Shown here one piece after another: positions 43,785 through 53,935 of a DNA stretch of 64,000 nt. The translations under genes and the position numbers were made by a program. Below the pieces are notes generated by a model. It had not been told where the DNA came from, did not search any database, and saw only the letters and a program-made list of their open reading frames with translations. Every line of letters starts with the position of its first letter. The first letter of the stretch is position 1. Source of the stretch: Xanthostigma xanthostigma (lineage: Eukaryota > Arthropoda > Insecta > Raphidioptera > Raphidiidae); the NCBI GenBank assembly GCA_963575645.1, contig OY754466.1, forward strand, positions 34,070,001-34,134,000, written 5' to 3'.

Positions 43785-45179
43785 AATATGGTGGCGAAAT
43801 TAGCATTACATTCTACTTGTGTAGTGGGTCCAAATGTTTTTCTTTGTGTCGTGGTTGACAGTACCGCGTGCATATTAGATGAGTTCCGCAAGGTGAAATT
43901 ATCCTTTTCACTTTCACAAGAAATGTTTTGAGAAAATAAATTGTATATTTGATAATATATGAAAACAAATTATGACATAAGTAAACCTGAGACTTTTTCC
44001 AGATTGAGTCCGTTGGGATTGGAAGATAATAATAAAAATCAATTATGCATGAACGCCATTCCAATTTATCTTTTTTACTACTTGGTGGAAATCCTGATAA
44101 ATATCAGTTCCATTATTTTATCCACTGGAGAGTTTGATCGCGGTAGTCGATGCTTTATCATTATTATCATGATCGCGGCAGCATCCCATCCCTTTGCGCG
44201 GCCGAAAGGAGGAAATGAGGAGAATGAATAAAGGTTTGGGGTGGTGTTTTACATCCATTCCACGGCTCAGGTGCTGCTACTCAAAGGTGCGTGTCTCTCT
44301 CTCTCTCTCTGTATATGTGTGTATGTATGAGTGTGTGCAGGCTTGTGTATGTGGGGCAAGAGGCTATCGTGACAGTTACCCACTAGAGCCGTTCACCGAT
44401 GAGTGCTTACCTGGAGCTTGTAAAATGCTGTAGCGATCGATAGATATTATCAATCGTTTCGAAAATAAGTAAAAAAGACTATTACTTTTTAACATGGAAC
44501 TTGCAAAACCACAATATTGCAATATTATTTTCGACGAAATTTTAAAATCTGTTTCGGACCAAACTTACGTATTTTGATGGAAGGAATCCGAATCTGAAAT
44601 AAAATTAAGAGTTCCCGCTTAACTTTTTTAAGTTACCCCCTTCACCCCCAGGTGATGGGATGAAGATGCCAAATTTAATATCATTTAAAAGCTTTTCAAA
44701 AATTATTAGACACGTATTTTTTCTTTTCCTCTTTATCGATTAACTTTTATAGATATTAAGGTGGTACGGGTGGTTTGGAAAACCTATATAATATAAAAGT
44801 TTTCGATCACAGAATACAGATACGTATATAGTCGAAAACCCGGCCCACTATGTTTTAGAGCGAACAAAACTAATGGAAATAATGTAGTTAACTGCAGTAG
44901 CCTATTAAAATTGATCAAGGGAGCCAACGAGACATCATTACACGAATAATGTCATTATAATTTCTACACTTTTTTGTAATAATATATTATATGAGTAGCT
45001 CGAACGAAATAACGTGATCGGTGCAGAAATGGATCAATGCAATAATGCATGAACATTGAACACACAAAATGGAGTATCCCACAAATCAGAAAAGGTGTTG
45101 CTCCAAAGAAGGATGGATTGTCATTTGCCGTTTTTTCTATTCAAGCTCACACCATTAGCATGCAGAGTTTGGCAATTAT
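43785..45179. other. no gene; TC microsatellite at 44292-44310
   Basis: 44100-44440 is less AT-rich and contains a TC repeat followed by GT/GTAT units. An 79-codon frame across it is created by the microsatellite. 44560-44760 looks like a retroposon tail. Confidence 0.4.
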
Positions 45180-45665
45180 TACCCGACTGCGGCGAAGCCA
45201 AAACGAAGTGTTATGAGTTAAGCAGTCTATGTATGTTTGTATTTACGAATGTTCCACCGTAACGCCTAAACTATTCATCTGATTTTGATAAATAAGGTGT
45301 CAATTGATTCTTTATTATGGTCCGGGTAACATAGGCTACATTTATTTTTGAATTTTGGTCCCAGAGGAGAGCAAATTGAAAACAATTAAAAAATAAGTTC
45401 AAAAACTAAAACCCGACAACTGAAAAGTATGAAACAAGAAAATATTCTCATATGAGGATAGCCGTGGTCGTGTGTCATCTCATATATATGAGGCCCCTCT
45501 AGATGTATTGCGAGATGCACTTTGCCCTAGAGCTTATGATCGCTCACTATACTGTCAAAATGTAATGTTTTGTTAGGGTAGGTGGCATATGACCACGACT
45601 ATCCTCAGATGAGAATATTTTCTTGTTTCATACATTACAGTAGTCGGGTTTTAGTTTATTTTTTT
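45180..45665. mobile_element. TACCCGACTGCGGC repeat plus CCCGACTACTG foldback
   Basis: 45180-45300 matches the 3040 repeat (ACCCGACTGCGGCGAAGCC). 45332-45385 is the GGCTACATTTATTT tail. About 45390-45665 is a palindrome with arms AAAACCCGACAACTGAAAAG...GAGGATAGCCGTGG and CCACGACTATCCTC...GTAGTCGGGTTTTAG, sister of 29791-30195. Confidence 0.7.
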
Positions 45666-46296
45666 TATTTTATCTCGTTCGCACGATAGTGGCATTTTAA
45701 TTACTTTAGGGGATTCATAGTTTAATGATTGAAGACTGCTAAGTCTGTGATTACTGTTAGGTTCCTACTAGACTAAAGGTGTCAGTAAAACAATGGAACA
45801 AGATCGTTTAATAAAAGAGACGTTCCATGATCGTTCCGCCTTCGGATTTGTTTTACGCAAGATTAATTTCTACACGTCTTTACAATTATACTTGAAATAC
45901 GGTTAAAACAAGTGCATACAAGCAGTGATGGATTTCTAAATAGGCGGCAAATTTTCGAAGTGTAAACTTCGCCGATTTTTTTATCGCTCTTCTCAGTTCC
46001 CGGTAAATGGTCGCTCGGCAACGGTAGAGCCGGTCGATCGTCTCTTTCCCACATCACATCAATATAATATTGTCTCGCCTTGTTTCAAGATTCACCGCAG
46101 AGCAGGAGTACACACAAAAGTATCTTTCGCAGTTTTTAAATTTAAATAAACATCATCAATTCTCTACATGTGCAATTCAAAAATACAGTATACTATGATC
46201 CATACAATCTTGCTACAGCCCAATTATTTGATTAATTATTGAGATTCAAATTAAATTATTGAATCGAAAAAATGTATTTAAAATAAAACTGCTTTT
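45666..46296. other. no recognisable feature
   Basis: A 64-codon minus-strand frame at 45863-46057 contains no motif that I can name. 46010-46060 has local G+C enrichment (CGCTCGGCAACGG...CGGTCGATCGTC). Confidence 0.35.
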
Positions 46297-46860
46297 CAAA
46301 TAAGTAAAATTGTCGACAAATTTTTTCCGACTAGGTATATATTGACAAAAAATAATATAAAAATATATATATAAACTAGCGGCCCTGTACGTGCTTCGCT
46401 ACGTATAAACTGAAATAATAAAACAATTTAATTGGAACATCTATCTATCTATTTTATTTATTTTAAAATATACATGGACGTATATGTGTGTATGTCGAGC
46501 ACTCCGGCTGCGCCGTCGTGCCCGGTGCAAAAGAACGAATGGGGAAGGAAGAAAAAAAATTTAGGGGTGGACTACCCCTAACATTTAGGGGGATGAAAAA
46601 TAGATGTTGGCCGATTCTCATAGATACCGGATGAGCACAAAAAATTTCATCAAAATCGGTCAAGCCGTTTCGGAGGAGTATGGCAACGAAAACTATGACA
46701 CGAGAATTTTATATATTAGATAAAAAAATACATAAAATATATTATATTTTTATATTATTTTTTGTCAATATATACTCTGAAAAAAATTGGTCGACAATTT
46801 TATTTATTTGAAGAGTTCTATTCAGACGTTAATCACAGTTTTAAAACTGCTTTTCATTAT
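46297..46860. mobile_element. TCGACCAATTTTT-family palindrome, split by a Helitron
   Basis: The left arm (AAATAAGTAAAATTGTCGAC...TATATTGACAAAAAATAAT) and right arm (ATTATTTTTTGTCAATATA...GTCGACAATTTTATTTATTTG) are inverse copies ending at 46297 and 46810. The centre is occupied by the Helitron 46376-46720. Downstream GAAGAGTTCTATTCAGACGTTAATC is the shared family flank. Confidence 0.7.
46376..46720 (-). mobile_element. 345-bp non-autonomous Helitron
   Basis: Minus strand begins TCTAATATATAAAATTCTCG, continues with GTTTTCGTTGCCATACTCC and AACGGCTTGACCGATTTTG, and ends GTAGCGAAGCACGTACAGGG then CCGCTAG|T. TC start, CTAG end and insertion exactly between A (46375) and T (46721) are Helitron hallmarks. 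This sequence type is widespread in lepidopteran genomes. No Rep/helicase. Confidence 0.8.
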
Positions 46861-47164
46861 TTTATATATATATATATTTCGATTTAAATCTTACGTTGTT
46901 TCAATAATTGAATTTGGATTCAATTAAATTACCAAATTTTGTTTTCAGTGTAGGCGGCGATTTGAACCAGTCTTATAGACGGCACATTTGTGAATCCGTC
47001 TCTGCATACAATATGATAGAGTTATATATTTAATAATTTACTATATGAATCATTGTCTATCTACTCAATGTGCGGTGAATTAATGCAACAAAGCGTATCG
47101 AAAATATATCTGCGTCTCTTTCTTCGATGTAATTCCCTGCTTCTCCGAGATAGGATTGCTTGAT
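46861..47164. other. no recognisable feature
   Basis: AT-rich spacer without identifiable structure. Confidence 0.4.
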
Positions 47165-47345
47165 TAACGTCTGATTAGAACTCTTCAATAAATAAAATTA
47201 TCGACCAATTTTTCAGACAAATATATTAACAAAAAATATAATTAATAAAATAACGTTTCGATCCGGATTTGGATCCTCTTCAGACAAATCTAAAAATGTA
47301 AAAAGTAATTAAAAATAAATAGAAACACAGGTGACGGGGCTGATG
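47165..47345 (-). mobile_element. single arm of the TCGACCAATTTTT family
   Basis: GATTAACGTCTGATTAGAAC, AAATTATCGACCAATTTTTC, then AACGTTTCGATCCGGATTTG, the same order as the left arm of the palindrome at 10677 plus its outer flank. No inverse partner follows, so this is a half copy and useful for defining the unit. Confidence 0.65.
47252..47283 (-). ncRNA. hammerhead-ribozyme-like core in the half copy
   Basis: Minus strand: CTGAAGA, one extra G, stem GATCC/GGATC over AAATCC, GAAACGTT. Here the base opposite the C of the usual GUC site is T (GUU), which is allowed in principle but usually poorer. Stem conservation with a changed neighbouring base suggests the stem is under constraint or simply young. 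Confidence 0.25.
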
Positions 47346-47995
47346 GCATTTTTATCGTTTCAGCACATGAGTGGGGAATGTTATAAATCCAAAGTTAACT
47401 ATTAAAAATTTTATAATATTTTTTCATTCTGTCAGAAAGAAGTTAGTTAGCATGCTTTGGTTAATTTTTACTAACGTGAAATATTGTGTATTCGTAATCA
47501 TGGAAACAAATAGTAAATATTATAATATTTAATACTAACCGTTACCCGCGTCACCGCACACGATAACAGGAATCTTATTTTCAACTAGCGGTCCCGCCCG
47601 GTTTCACCTGGGTGCAAAAGAACGAATGGGGAAGGGAGGGATATGTTTACGCACATTCATCTTAGTTTACCGAGATGAATGTTGTGACCAAATTTCATGA
47701 TGATCAGAGTTACCGTTCAAAAGTTTTTGTCGATAAAAAGCAGTAATTATTATACTTTTTATAAGTATAGATAAGAAATTTATTTTAAATCAATAATTAC
47801 TGGACTTAAAAAAATATAATAAATATTTAATTGAAAACACTGTAGGAAAATTATTTTAATATCTTAGAGTTGTAACAGTTTTCAAATGAGCTATAAATTA
47901 GATTTATTTAATTTTAATTAGTCATAAATATAATTAAAATAAATTTAAATGTAAGAAAGTAATGTAGAAAATAAAAAAAAATAAAAATATATATT

Positions 47996-48068
47996 CGCCC
48001 AACGTAGGGCTCGAACCCACGACCCTGATATTAAGAGTCACGTACTCTACCGACTAAGCCAGCCGGGC
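47996..48068 (-). pseudogene. tRNA-Lys(CTT)-like sequence inside a Helitron
   Basis: 73-nt tRNA shape: the acceptor stem GCCCGGC/GTTGGGC pairs fully (two G-T), D arm GCTTAGTCGGTAGAGT, anticodon loop CTCTTAA (CTT), T arm GTGGGTTCGAGCCCTAC with a good B box. The anticodon stem (CGTGA against TATCA) has several mismatches, so it is unlikely to be a working tRNA. T runs lie about 20 bases downstream and could terminate Pol III. Confidence 0.8.
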
Positions 48069-48132
48069 TTGTAAACGTGCAACGCTAATATTGGTATATT
48101 TAGTTACGGCATTTCACCTAAATAGAAGCTTA

Positions 48133-49141
48133 TAGTCCAAGAGACGGCTGCAGAAAATGTGTCGTCATAAGGACGAACGAAAAAATTAGAGATGATAGTT
48201 AAGACCATAATTAAGAAAGATCGCTAAGGTTGTCTGCGAAACAATGTGTTTTTTAATTTGTTTATCAGTTTACCAGTGAAGTTAGCTTTTGACAAGGAAA
48301 AAATTAATAACAGAAAACGAATGATGAGGAAGGGAAGAAACTGCCGTCAGAAATACAAAAACCAAAAATTCAAATTCGTAAAAGGCCGGAGGGCTGTGGG
48401 GGCGCGTTTTAGGGGTCAAACGCGGTTTTTCGTTATTTCCGGCGAAAGTTGACCTCCAATCGAAAAATGTTGTATGGCAATGTTGTAGGTATTAAAAGAA
48501 TCTACAACTTTTATGAATATAACTTTTTCACATAACCTTAAAGATTCAAAGAAATATTGAAAAAACCGTATTTTTCGTTTTTAATTTTAAAATTACAGCT
48601 TATTTAGGACATAAAAAGGTAAGTCTCCTGAAAATTTCATGAAAAAAAAATCATTTTTGCAGCTGAAAAAAATTAAAAACGAAAAACACGGTTTTTTCAA
48701 TATGTCTTTGAATCTTTAAGGTTATGTGAAAAAGTTATATTCATAAAGTTGTAGATCCTTTTAATACCTACAACATTGCTATACAACATTTTTCGATTGG
48801 AGGTCAACTTTCGCCGGAAATAACGAAAAACCGCGTTTGACCCCTAAAACGCGCCCCCCACAGCCCTCCCGCCTTTAAAGCATTTGAATTTTTGCTTTCT
48901 GTATTTCTGACGGCAGTTTCTTTCCTTCCTCATCATTCGTTTTCTGTTATTAATTTTGTCCTTGTCAAAAGGTAACTTCACTGGTCTATTAACTGATAAA
49001 CAAATTAAAAAAACATTGTTTCGGCAAGATTTTCGCAGTCAAGCTTAGCGATCTTTCTTAATTATGGTCTTAACTATCATCTCTAATTTTTCGTTCGTCC
49101 ACCTTATGACGACACATTTTCTGCAGCCGTCTCTTGGACTA
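48133..49141. mobile_element. 1009-bp foldback, TAGTCCA ends, TTA duplication
   Basis: Starts TAGTCCAAGAGACGGCTGCA and ends with its inverse; TTA flanks both sides (48130-48132, 49142-49144). The arms are nearly identical over about 470 bp each (for example TTTCCGGCGAAAGTTGACC against GGTCAACTTTCGCCGGAAA), with only scattered changes and a central spacer of about 70 bp, so it is young or kept homogeneous. No coding capacity. TTA is a TWA-type target as used by PIF/Harbinger. It interrupts a Helitron, so it is younger than that Helitron. Confidence 0.85.
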
Positions 49142-49559
49142 TTATTTTTGAGATACATTTTGCAAGATTTTTCATTGATGCTCCGCTCTTATTGGTAGTA
49201 GCGTGATATTATATAGCCTATAGCCTTCCTCGATAAATGGGCTATCAAACAAAATTTTTTTTTTCAATTTGAACCAGTAGTTTCTGAGATTAGCGCGTTC
49301 AACCAACCAAACAAACAAACAAACTCTTCAGCTTTATATATTAGTATAGATAATATACTATATCAAATGTCATAATTTTGAAGTTGGATTGGTCCCATCG
49401 TCCAATTGGCTGGAATTTTTACATTCATACAGGCAACGCAATCAGAGCTATAGATAATAATAGATAGCGTGGCAAGAGTGTATAAAGCGCTAAGATATGT
49501 CATGAGGGTGTCAAACCTTTTTCGGGCTCTGTTCAGAGGAGCCTACCTATTATACTCTA

Positions 49560-49944
49560 TAGCCTAGCGATCGTGTGCGTGAGTTCGGACATGCGCTTTC
49601 ACCGTCGGAGTATCGCACTTCGGCACGCCTTGGGCGGTAGAACCTGTGCGCATCAACACTATACTGTTGCCTTGGATGTTCGCAGCCGACGTTACATACG
49701 AATGCTACGGGTTGCTTGCCCGCCAGGCGCTAAACTAAACGCGACCGCTGTCACAACGAATACTCAACCGCCACCTTCGCGTACGCTCTGCTACATATGT
49801 CACGCATTTGCATGTGTGAATTCTCTTTACTATAACGGTTCGTGCTTATGCAACCAGTCGGACAGTGAAAACCGCGATAGAATGCTAATTAGTGCTATCA
49901 ATGTAATGTGTTTAGTTGAATGCAAGTGTGATGATTGTGATTAG
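49560..49944 (+). other. G+C-rich island with a 118-codon open frame
   Basis: From about 49560 to 49900 the sequence is clearly richer in G+C and CpG than its surroundings. An ATG at 49591 opens 118 codons to a TAG at 49942, rich in Arg and His early and in Cys later (CYICHAFACVN, CLVECKCDDCD). I recognise no domain. Such islands in insect DNA can be 5' exons of genes or GC-rich pieces of elements. No splice sites or homologous repeat elsewhere in the window decide this. Confidence 0.25.
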
Positions 49945-51224
49945 CCGATGTGAAATTTGGCGAAAAATATAATGTGAAGTAATTTTTAATAGGTATTTAA
50001 TTTGTTTTTATTAAATTTTTTATAAATAATTTGATACTACAGTGTAGAATGATTTTTGGTGTTAAAAAGTGAAGTTAGGTTGATAAAATAGTTTGAAAAC
50101 GTTGATTTACTTTAATGATTTGGAATTTGAGAAAAGCGTGTTTTGACAAAGTTTTTTAATCGTTGTTATTTCTGAACTTTAAATGATTGAAATAAGTTTT
50201 GAGACTTAGTACACGTATTTGTCAGAATCTTTGAAAACTTTTTCTTAATAGATTTTTCAAATTTCAAAGCTAACTTAAATGTGAATATTATTGCTAACTA
50301 TGAATTTAAAGCTCTAATCAAATTAAATGTACACTCTAGATAGCTGGTACTAAAGATGTGATTTTAAATTTTATAAATTACATTTGTTAAATCTGAAACA
50401 TATTTAAATAATAATAACGCTAAATAGAAATACTGTAATCATTTTTTATAATCGCCAGACAGTGGCCTGAAAAACTTCAATTTAATCTAAAGTTTAAAAA
50501 ACGTAACCGAAAACCTTATTTCCAAAATCGAGCCTGAGATTGTCTAACAGACAGAACATTATTTTGGAAATTATTTTTTTTTTATTTGCATAAATAAATT
50601 CAAAGCAAAGCGATTAATTTGAGATACTTTTTTTAATTGTTATTTCAGTTCATTCTTCTTAATTATTTAGGTCATTGAATATTAATTAAAATGATGATTC
50701 AAAATTTATGTACACCGTAACCAAATAGTACTATAGGTAGTATTTTTTATCTTTTTGTTTTGAAATTTAATTAATTAAAATTATAATCATTTAAATAATA
50801 TTTTCCATTTGATTGAATTTTTTTAATTAAAATGTCCCTTAGTTTAGAGTTTCATCTAGAATTGTCTTGTACATTTCTTCTTTGCTTTATAAAATATTCC
50901 TAATTTAAACAATTCTTAGAGCTACTTATTTTTTGAGGTAGTGAAGTTTATATGTTATTATTATTATTGTAACTGTAAAATTTAAAGAAACACGTTCGTG
51001 TCACAGGATCAATAGATGTTAAAAATTACATTTAATCGACTGACGTATCGATAGTCTTTGTATTATCTTCAGTGAATACTAGAATCAGATTAGTTAAGAT
51101 GTACGTAACCTAAAATCTGTATAATACCTGTTATTTTAACAAAATTACCTTGTTCAATCGGTATGCCTACAGTTTTTTGTTACATCGTAACTATAATTAG
51201 GATTTGGGGCCTTTTTGTAGATAA
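49945..51224. other. AT-rich, no recognisable feature apart from the motif at 51042
   Basis: Very AT-rich with no long frame. Only the hammerhead-like motif at 51042-51072 stands out. Confidence 0.45.
51042..51072 (-). ncRNA. hammerhead-like motif, second variant
   Basis: Minus strand: CTGAAGA, A, then ATACAAAGACTAT with a weaker stem, CGATACGTC. It is a degenerate inverse partner of the motif at 53211-53241 and shares flanking CAGTCGATTAAAT. Here GAAA has changed to GATA, so cleavage activity is unlikely. Confidence 0.2.
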
Positions 51225-51432
51225 TCTATACTAATAATATTATAAAGAGAGAGAGAGAGAGGGCAAATTTTGTGAGTTTGTGTGTATGTGGAGGGTAATT
51301 TCCGGAACCACTGCACTTATTTGAAAAATGCTTTCATCGTTTGAAAGGGACAATACTCCTGACCAACATAGGCTATATATTATGTATATTATGTGCAAAT
51401 TAACTACAGTCATGATGATATTCGTCAACTAG
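51225..51432 (+). mobile_element. probable short Helitron
   Basis: Begins A|TCTATACTAATAATATTATA, then AAGAGAGAGAGAG and GTGAGTTTGTGTGTATGTGG, as in the Helitron at 52912. CAACTAG|T at 51427-51433 could be its 3' end, but the hairpin before it (GATGATATTCGTC) is weak. The rest of the interior has no coding capacity. Confidence 0.5.
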
Positions 51433-51815
51433 TCGGAAAAAGTCGTGCCTCTTGAGAACTTCCACGGCGTCCGCTGCGGGAATAGTTAAAGTTACACGAA
51501 AATAATGTACGGCTGAATTGTTCCTCTTGAAAAGTTCTAAAAAAATTCCGCAACAGAATATATCTATCTTCTAAGGATAACTCACAAAAACCTTTTTTAT
51601 CTTTCAAATTTGACAAAAAAATGATGAACTATTTATGAAGCTGTTTTAACCGATATAGTGTTAATCTATATTTAAATAAATTTATTTATTATTTTAAGTA
51701 TTTAATTTAGAACATTATTTGACAAAATAATTCTGGTTGCGGTCGGTGATGCTGGAGATGTCAGCGTGGGAGAGGATCAGGTATTCGAAGAGGGAACCTA
51801 ACAAAATAAATGATG

Positions 51816-51977
51816 ACCTCGAAATTCTGTGCTTATAAAAGCTACAAGAGCAACAGCAAAGAAAAAATGCAAAGACGGCGTTCGCATAACTCCTTTAGTT
51901 ACCACTAAGAAAACGCCGTCTGTGCAGTTTTTTTTGCTGTTGCTCGTGTAGCTTTTATAAGCACAGAATTTCGAGGT
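51816..51977. mobile_element. 162-bp hairpin with TTCGAGG ends
   Basis: CCTCGAAATTCTGTGCTTAT, AAAAGCTACA.GAGCAACAGC and GACGGCGTT are mirrored by AACGCCGTC, GCTGTTGCTC.TGTAGCTTTT and ATAAGCACAGAATTTCGAGG. The end block is reused downstream: GGCACAGAATTTCGAGCTTG at 52028 and TGCCTCGAAATTC at 51998 and 52067, a short tandem series to about 52082. Confidence 0.7.
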
Positions 51978-52082
51978 TGGATTTCAATTCCTTATCTGCC
52001 TCGAAATTCATTTTTTTTCGACGTCTTAGGCACAGAATTTCGAGCTTGATTTCAATTTCTTGTCTGCCTCGAAATTCTTTTT

Positions 52083-52489
52083 TTTCTTAATTTATAATCT
52101 TGAGATCCAGTCGCCTCAAGTTTTTGAATTTAGCACAAAACGAAGTTTTTACTTCTCCGAAGATTTCACGTCTTTTTCCAAATTGTGAGACATTATTTTA
52201 ATTTTTCCTCCAAAATAAACATATGTGCATATAGATAATTAATGTTAAAAATGTAAATAAAAAAAAGGATTGTTTGAAAATCCAATTTCTTTTTCACGAT
52301 AAAAATATATATTGTTGAAACTGCGAACTAATAGGTTTTTTTTATCGATGTAACTTACACTTACTTAAAATAAAATTAAAAATTAAAAGAAAATAAAAAT
52401 ATAGGTAGGTATGAGAAATATACATATTATATATAATATATAAATATCAAGTGGAAATAAAATGGAGTAGAAAAAAAATTCCAATGATG
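52083..52489. other. no recognisable feature
   Basis: AT-rich sequence leading to the tRNA-like pseudogene; contains its T-run terminator-like stretch on the minus strand near 52471-52478. Confidence 0.4.
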
Positions 52490-52558
52490 TTGGCGGGAAT
52501 CGAACCCTAGACCCTGCCATTACTAGCTTTACGTCTTAAGCGCTCGGCCACCGGGCGG
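52490..52558 (-). pseudogene. tRNA-like sequence with intact A and B boxes
   Basis: Minus strand: CCGCCCGGTGGCCGAGCGCT then TAAGACG (A-box-type D arm resembling tRNA-Ser or tRNA-Leu), and GGGTCTAGGGTTCGATTCCC (perfect GGTTCGATTCC B box). The acceptor ends pair poorly and the anticodon stem does not form. A TTTTTTTT run lies 13 bases downstream, a good Pol III stop. It is a tRNA pseudogene or a very short SINE head. Confidence 0.65.
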
Positions 52559-52911
52559 TAACAGAGCATTGCTATTATTGTCATATAGAAGCACTATACG
52601 GGTGATACGAAAATTTAGTAATACGAAAGTCACGTGGTCACAGAACTATAAAACTTGGAAACTGGCCTCATATACACAGCGTTATAATATGTATAAGAAT
52701 CTGTTAGAGATTCGTCGGCATTTAGCACAGAAAAGAATCTTTGACGAGATTCTTCGATACATTGTAACGTTAAAATAATTACGATTCACGCGTAAATCAG
52801 CAATTTGTACTGTAAATAATTTGATTTGAAAGGAAAAGAGAGGATAATATATTTTCAGTGAGTAGTTTTAAGTAATCTTCAGTTTTTCTATATTTATAAT
52901 TTGTTTTATGG

Positions 52912-53166
52912 TCTATACTATAATATCATAAAGAGAGAGTGCGAATTTTATGAGTTTGTGTGTACGTGGAGATTAATCTCAGAAACTAGTCATCCGATTT
53001 CAAAGTTTTTTTCACCAATATTTCGAATGGGCCTTCAAGATGAACACGGGCTATATACTATCGCTTTAAAATAAAAGCGCTTTTCGTGGAGACCAATTTT
53101 GCAACATAAGTCGACAAATAAACGGTAGCAACTACAAATTCGGGCGAAGCCGGACCGAACAACTAG
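52912..53166 (+). mobile_element. 255-bp non-autonomous Helitron
   Basis: Starts TCTATACTATAATATCATAA, then AGAGAGAGTGCG and GAGTTTGTGTGTACGTGG, and ends CGGGCGAAGCCGGACC, then GAACAACTAG|T, with a CCGG-type hairpin just before the CTAG end. The base before TC is G rather than A, a probable later change. Shares its 5' half with 51225-51432. Confidence 0.7.
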
Positions 53167-53210
53167 TAATAAATAAATAAATAACTATTGTAATCTCAAT
53201 CTAGAATGCG

Positions 53211-53241
53211 CTGAAGATGATACAAAGAATATCGAAATGTC
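53211..53241 (+). ncRNA. hammerhead-ribozyme-like motif, second variant
   Basis: CTGAAGA, one extra T, stem GATA/TATC over CAAAGAA, then GAAATGTC. The architecture (core, one extra base, 4-5 bp stem II, GAAA, short gap, GTC) is the same as at 10963, but the stem sequence differs, which is what a structured RNA would show. Partner in inverse orientation at 51042. Confidence 0.3.
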
Positions 53242-53259
53242 AGTAGATTAAATTCAATT

Positions 53260-53935
53260 TTGACGTGATAACGTCTTATAAATTGATGAATCACCAATAT
53301 TATAAATTGATAAAACACCGGCTGCATGTACGAAAAAGTGTAACGCGTAACGCATAACGCGTAACGTTCCGCCTGACCCTGTGCGTGCTTTTTGCTAATT
53401 TCTCGCTCAATTTAAATCAGATCGGTTTGAAACCAGTCTTAAACGAAAGAGGAGAACATTTTACATAGATTTCGTATAACAGAATTTGCCTAAACAGTTT
53501 TTTTATACAAATTTATATAGAAAAATATTTTATACTTTATATAGAAAAATAGCTGTATAAATGCAATGTTGTCTAATGCATGGCGCGACGCGGTCGGTTG
53601 TCTTTGTTTGCCGTACATGGAAATTAGAAGCAAACGTATGTCTTGTCTTAACATGAAAACGGCTGCATTTCTAATGTTTAATTCAATTTTTTGACATTAG
53701 TATATTGTGAAATGCAAAGCCTTTTAAGTTAAGTATTGGAATAACTAATTATTATTAGAACATAATACTTTGTAAGTTGCAAACGTCACTTTTGACATTT
53801 CTTATCATTCCGACACCAAGGATAAGCGGATTGAAACCAAATTTTGGGAGGTTTAGGTTATGTATTACGGAATACGTTATCACGTAAAACTATCGTCCGT
53901 AAACCGACTTTACAGACAACCAATTTTTTTAACGT
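53260..53935. mobile_element. repeat with ACGTGATAACGT ends
   Basis: ACGTGATAACGTCTTATAAA at 53263 and GAATACGTTATCACGTAAAA near 53870 are partial inverse repeats. Within are AAAAAGTGTAACGCGTAACG...TTCCGCCTGACCCTGTGCGTG and the 22.4-kb family block. A shortened inverse copy is at 61125-61345. Confidence 0.6.

Larger units (their letters stand above)
47585..49350 (-). mobile_element. Helitron carrying a tRNA-Lys-like sequence, split by a foldback
   Basis: Minus strand begins TCTATACTAATATATAAAGC, then TGAAGAGTTTG with TTTG repeats and GAACGCGCTAATCTCAGAAA; it ends GGTGAAACCGGGCGGG, then ACCGCTAG|T. Termini fall between A (47584) and T (49351). The tRNA-Lys-like sequence lies at 47996-48068, and a 1009-bp foldback (48133-49141) is inserted beside it. 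Without the foldback the Helitron is about 750 bp. Sister copy at 1712-2650; each copy keeps the GAACGAATGGGGAAGG and CATCTTAGTTTACCGAGATG blocks next to the 3' end. Confidence 0.85.

Noticed and set aside
44194..44433. 79-codon frame with SLSLSVYVCMYECVQACV
   Set aside because: Created by a TC/GT microsatellite.
47996..48068. Functional tRNA-Lys gene
   Set aside because: The anticodon stem has several mismatches, the sequence sits inside a Helitron and sister copies are more damaged.
48133..49141. Assembly artefact at the long palindrome
   Set aside because: Arms differ at scattered positions and a TTA duplication flanks the element, as expected for a real insertion; long reads would still be the proper test.
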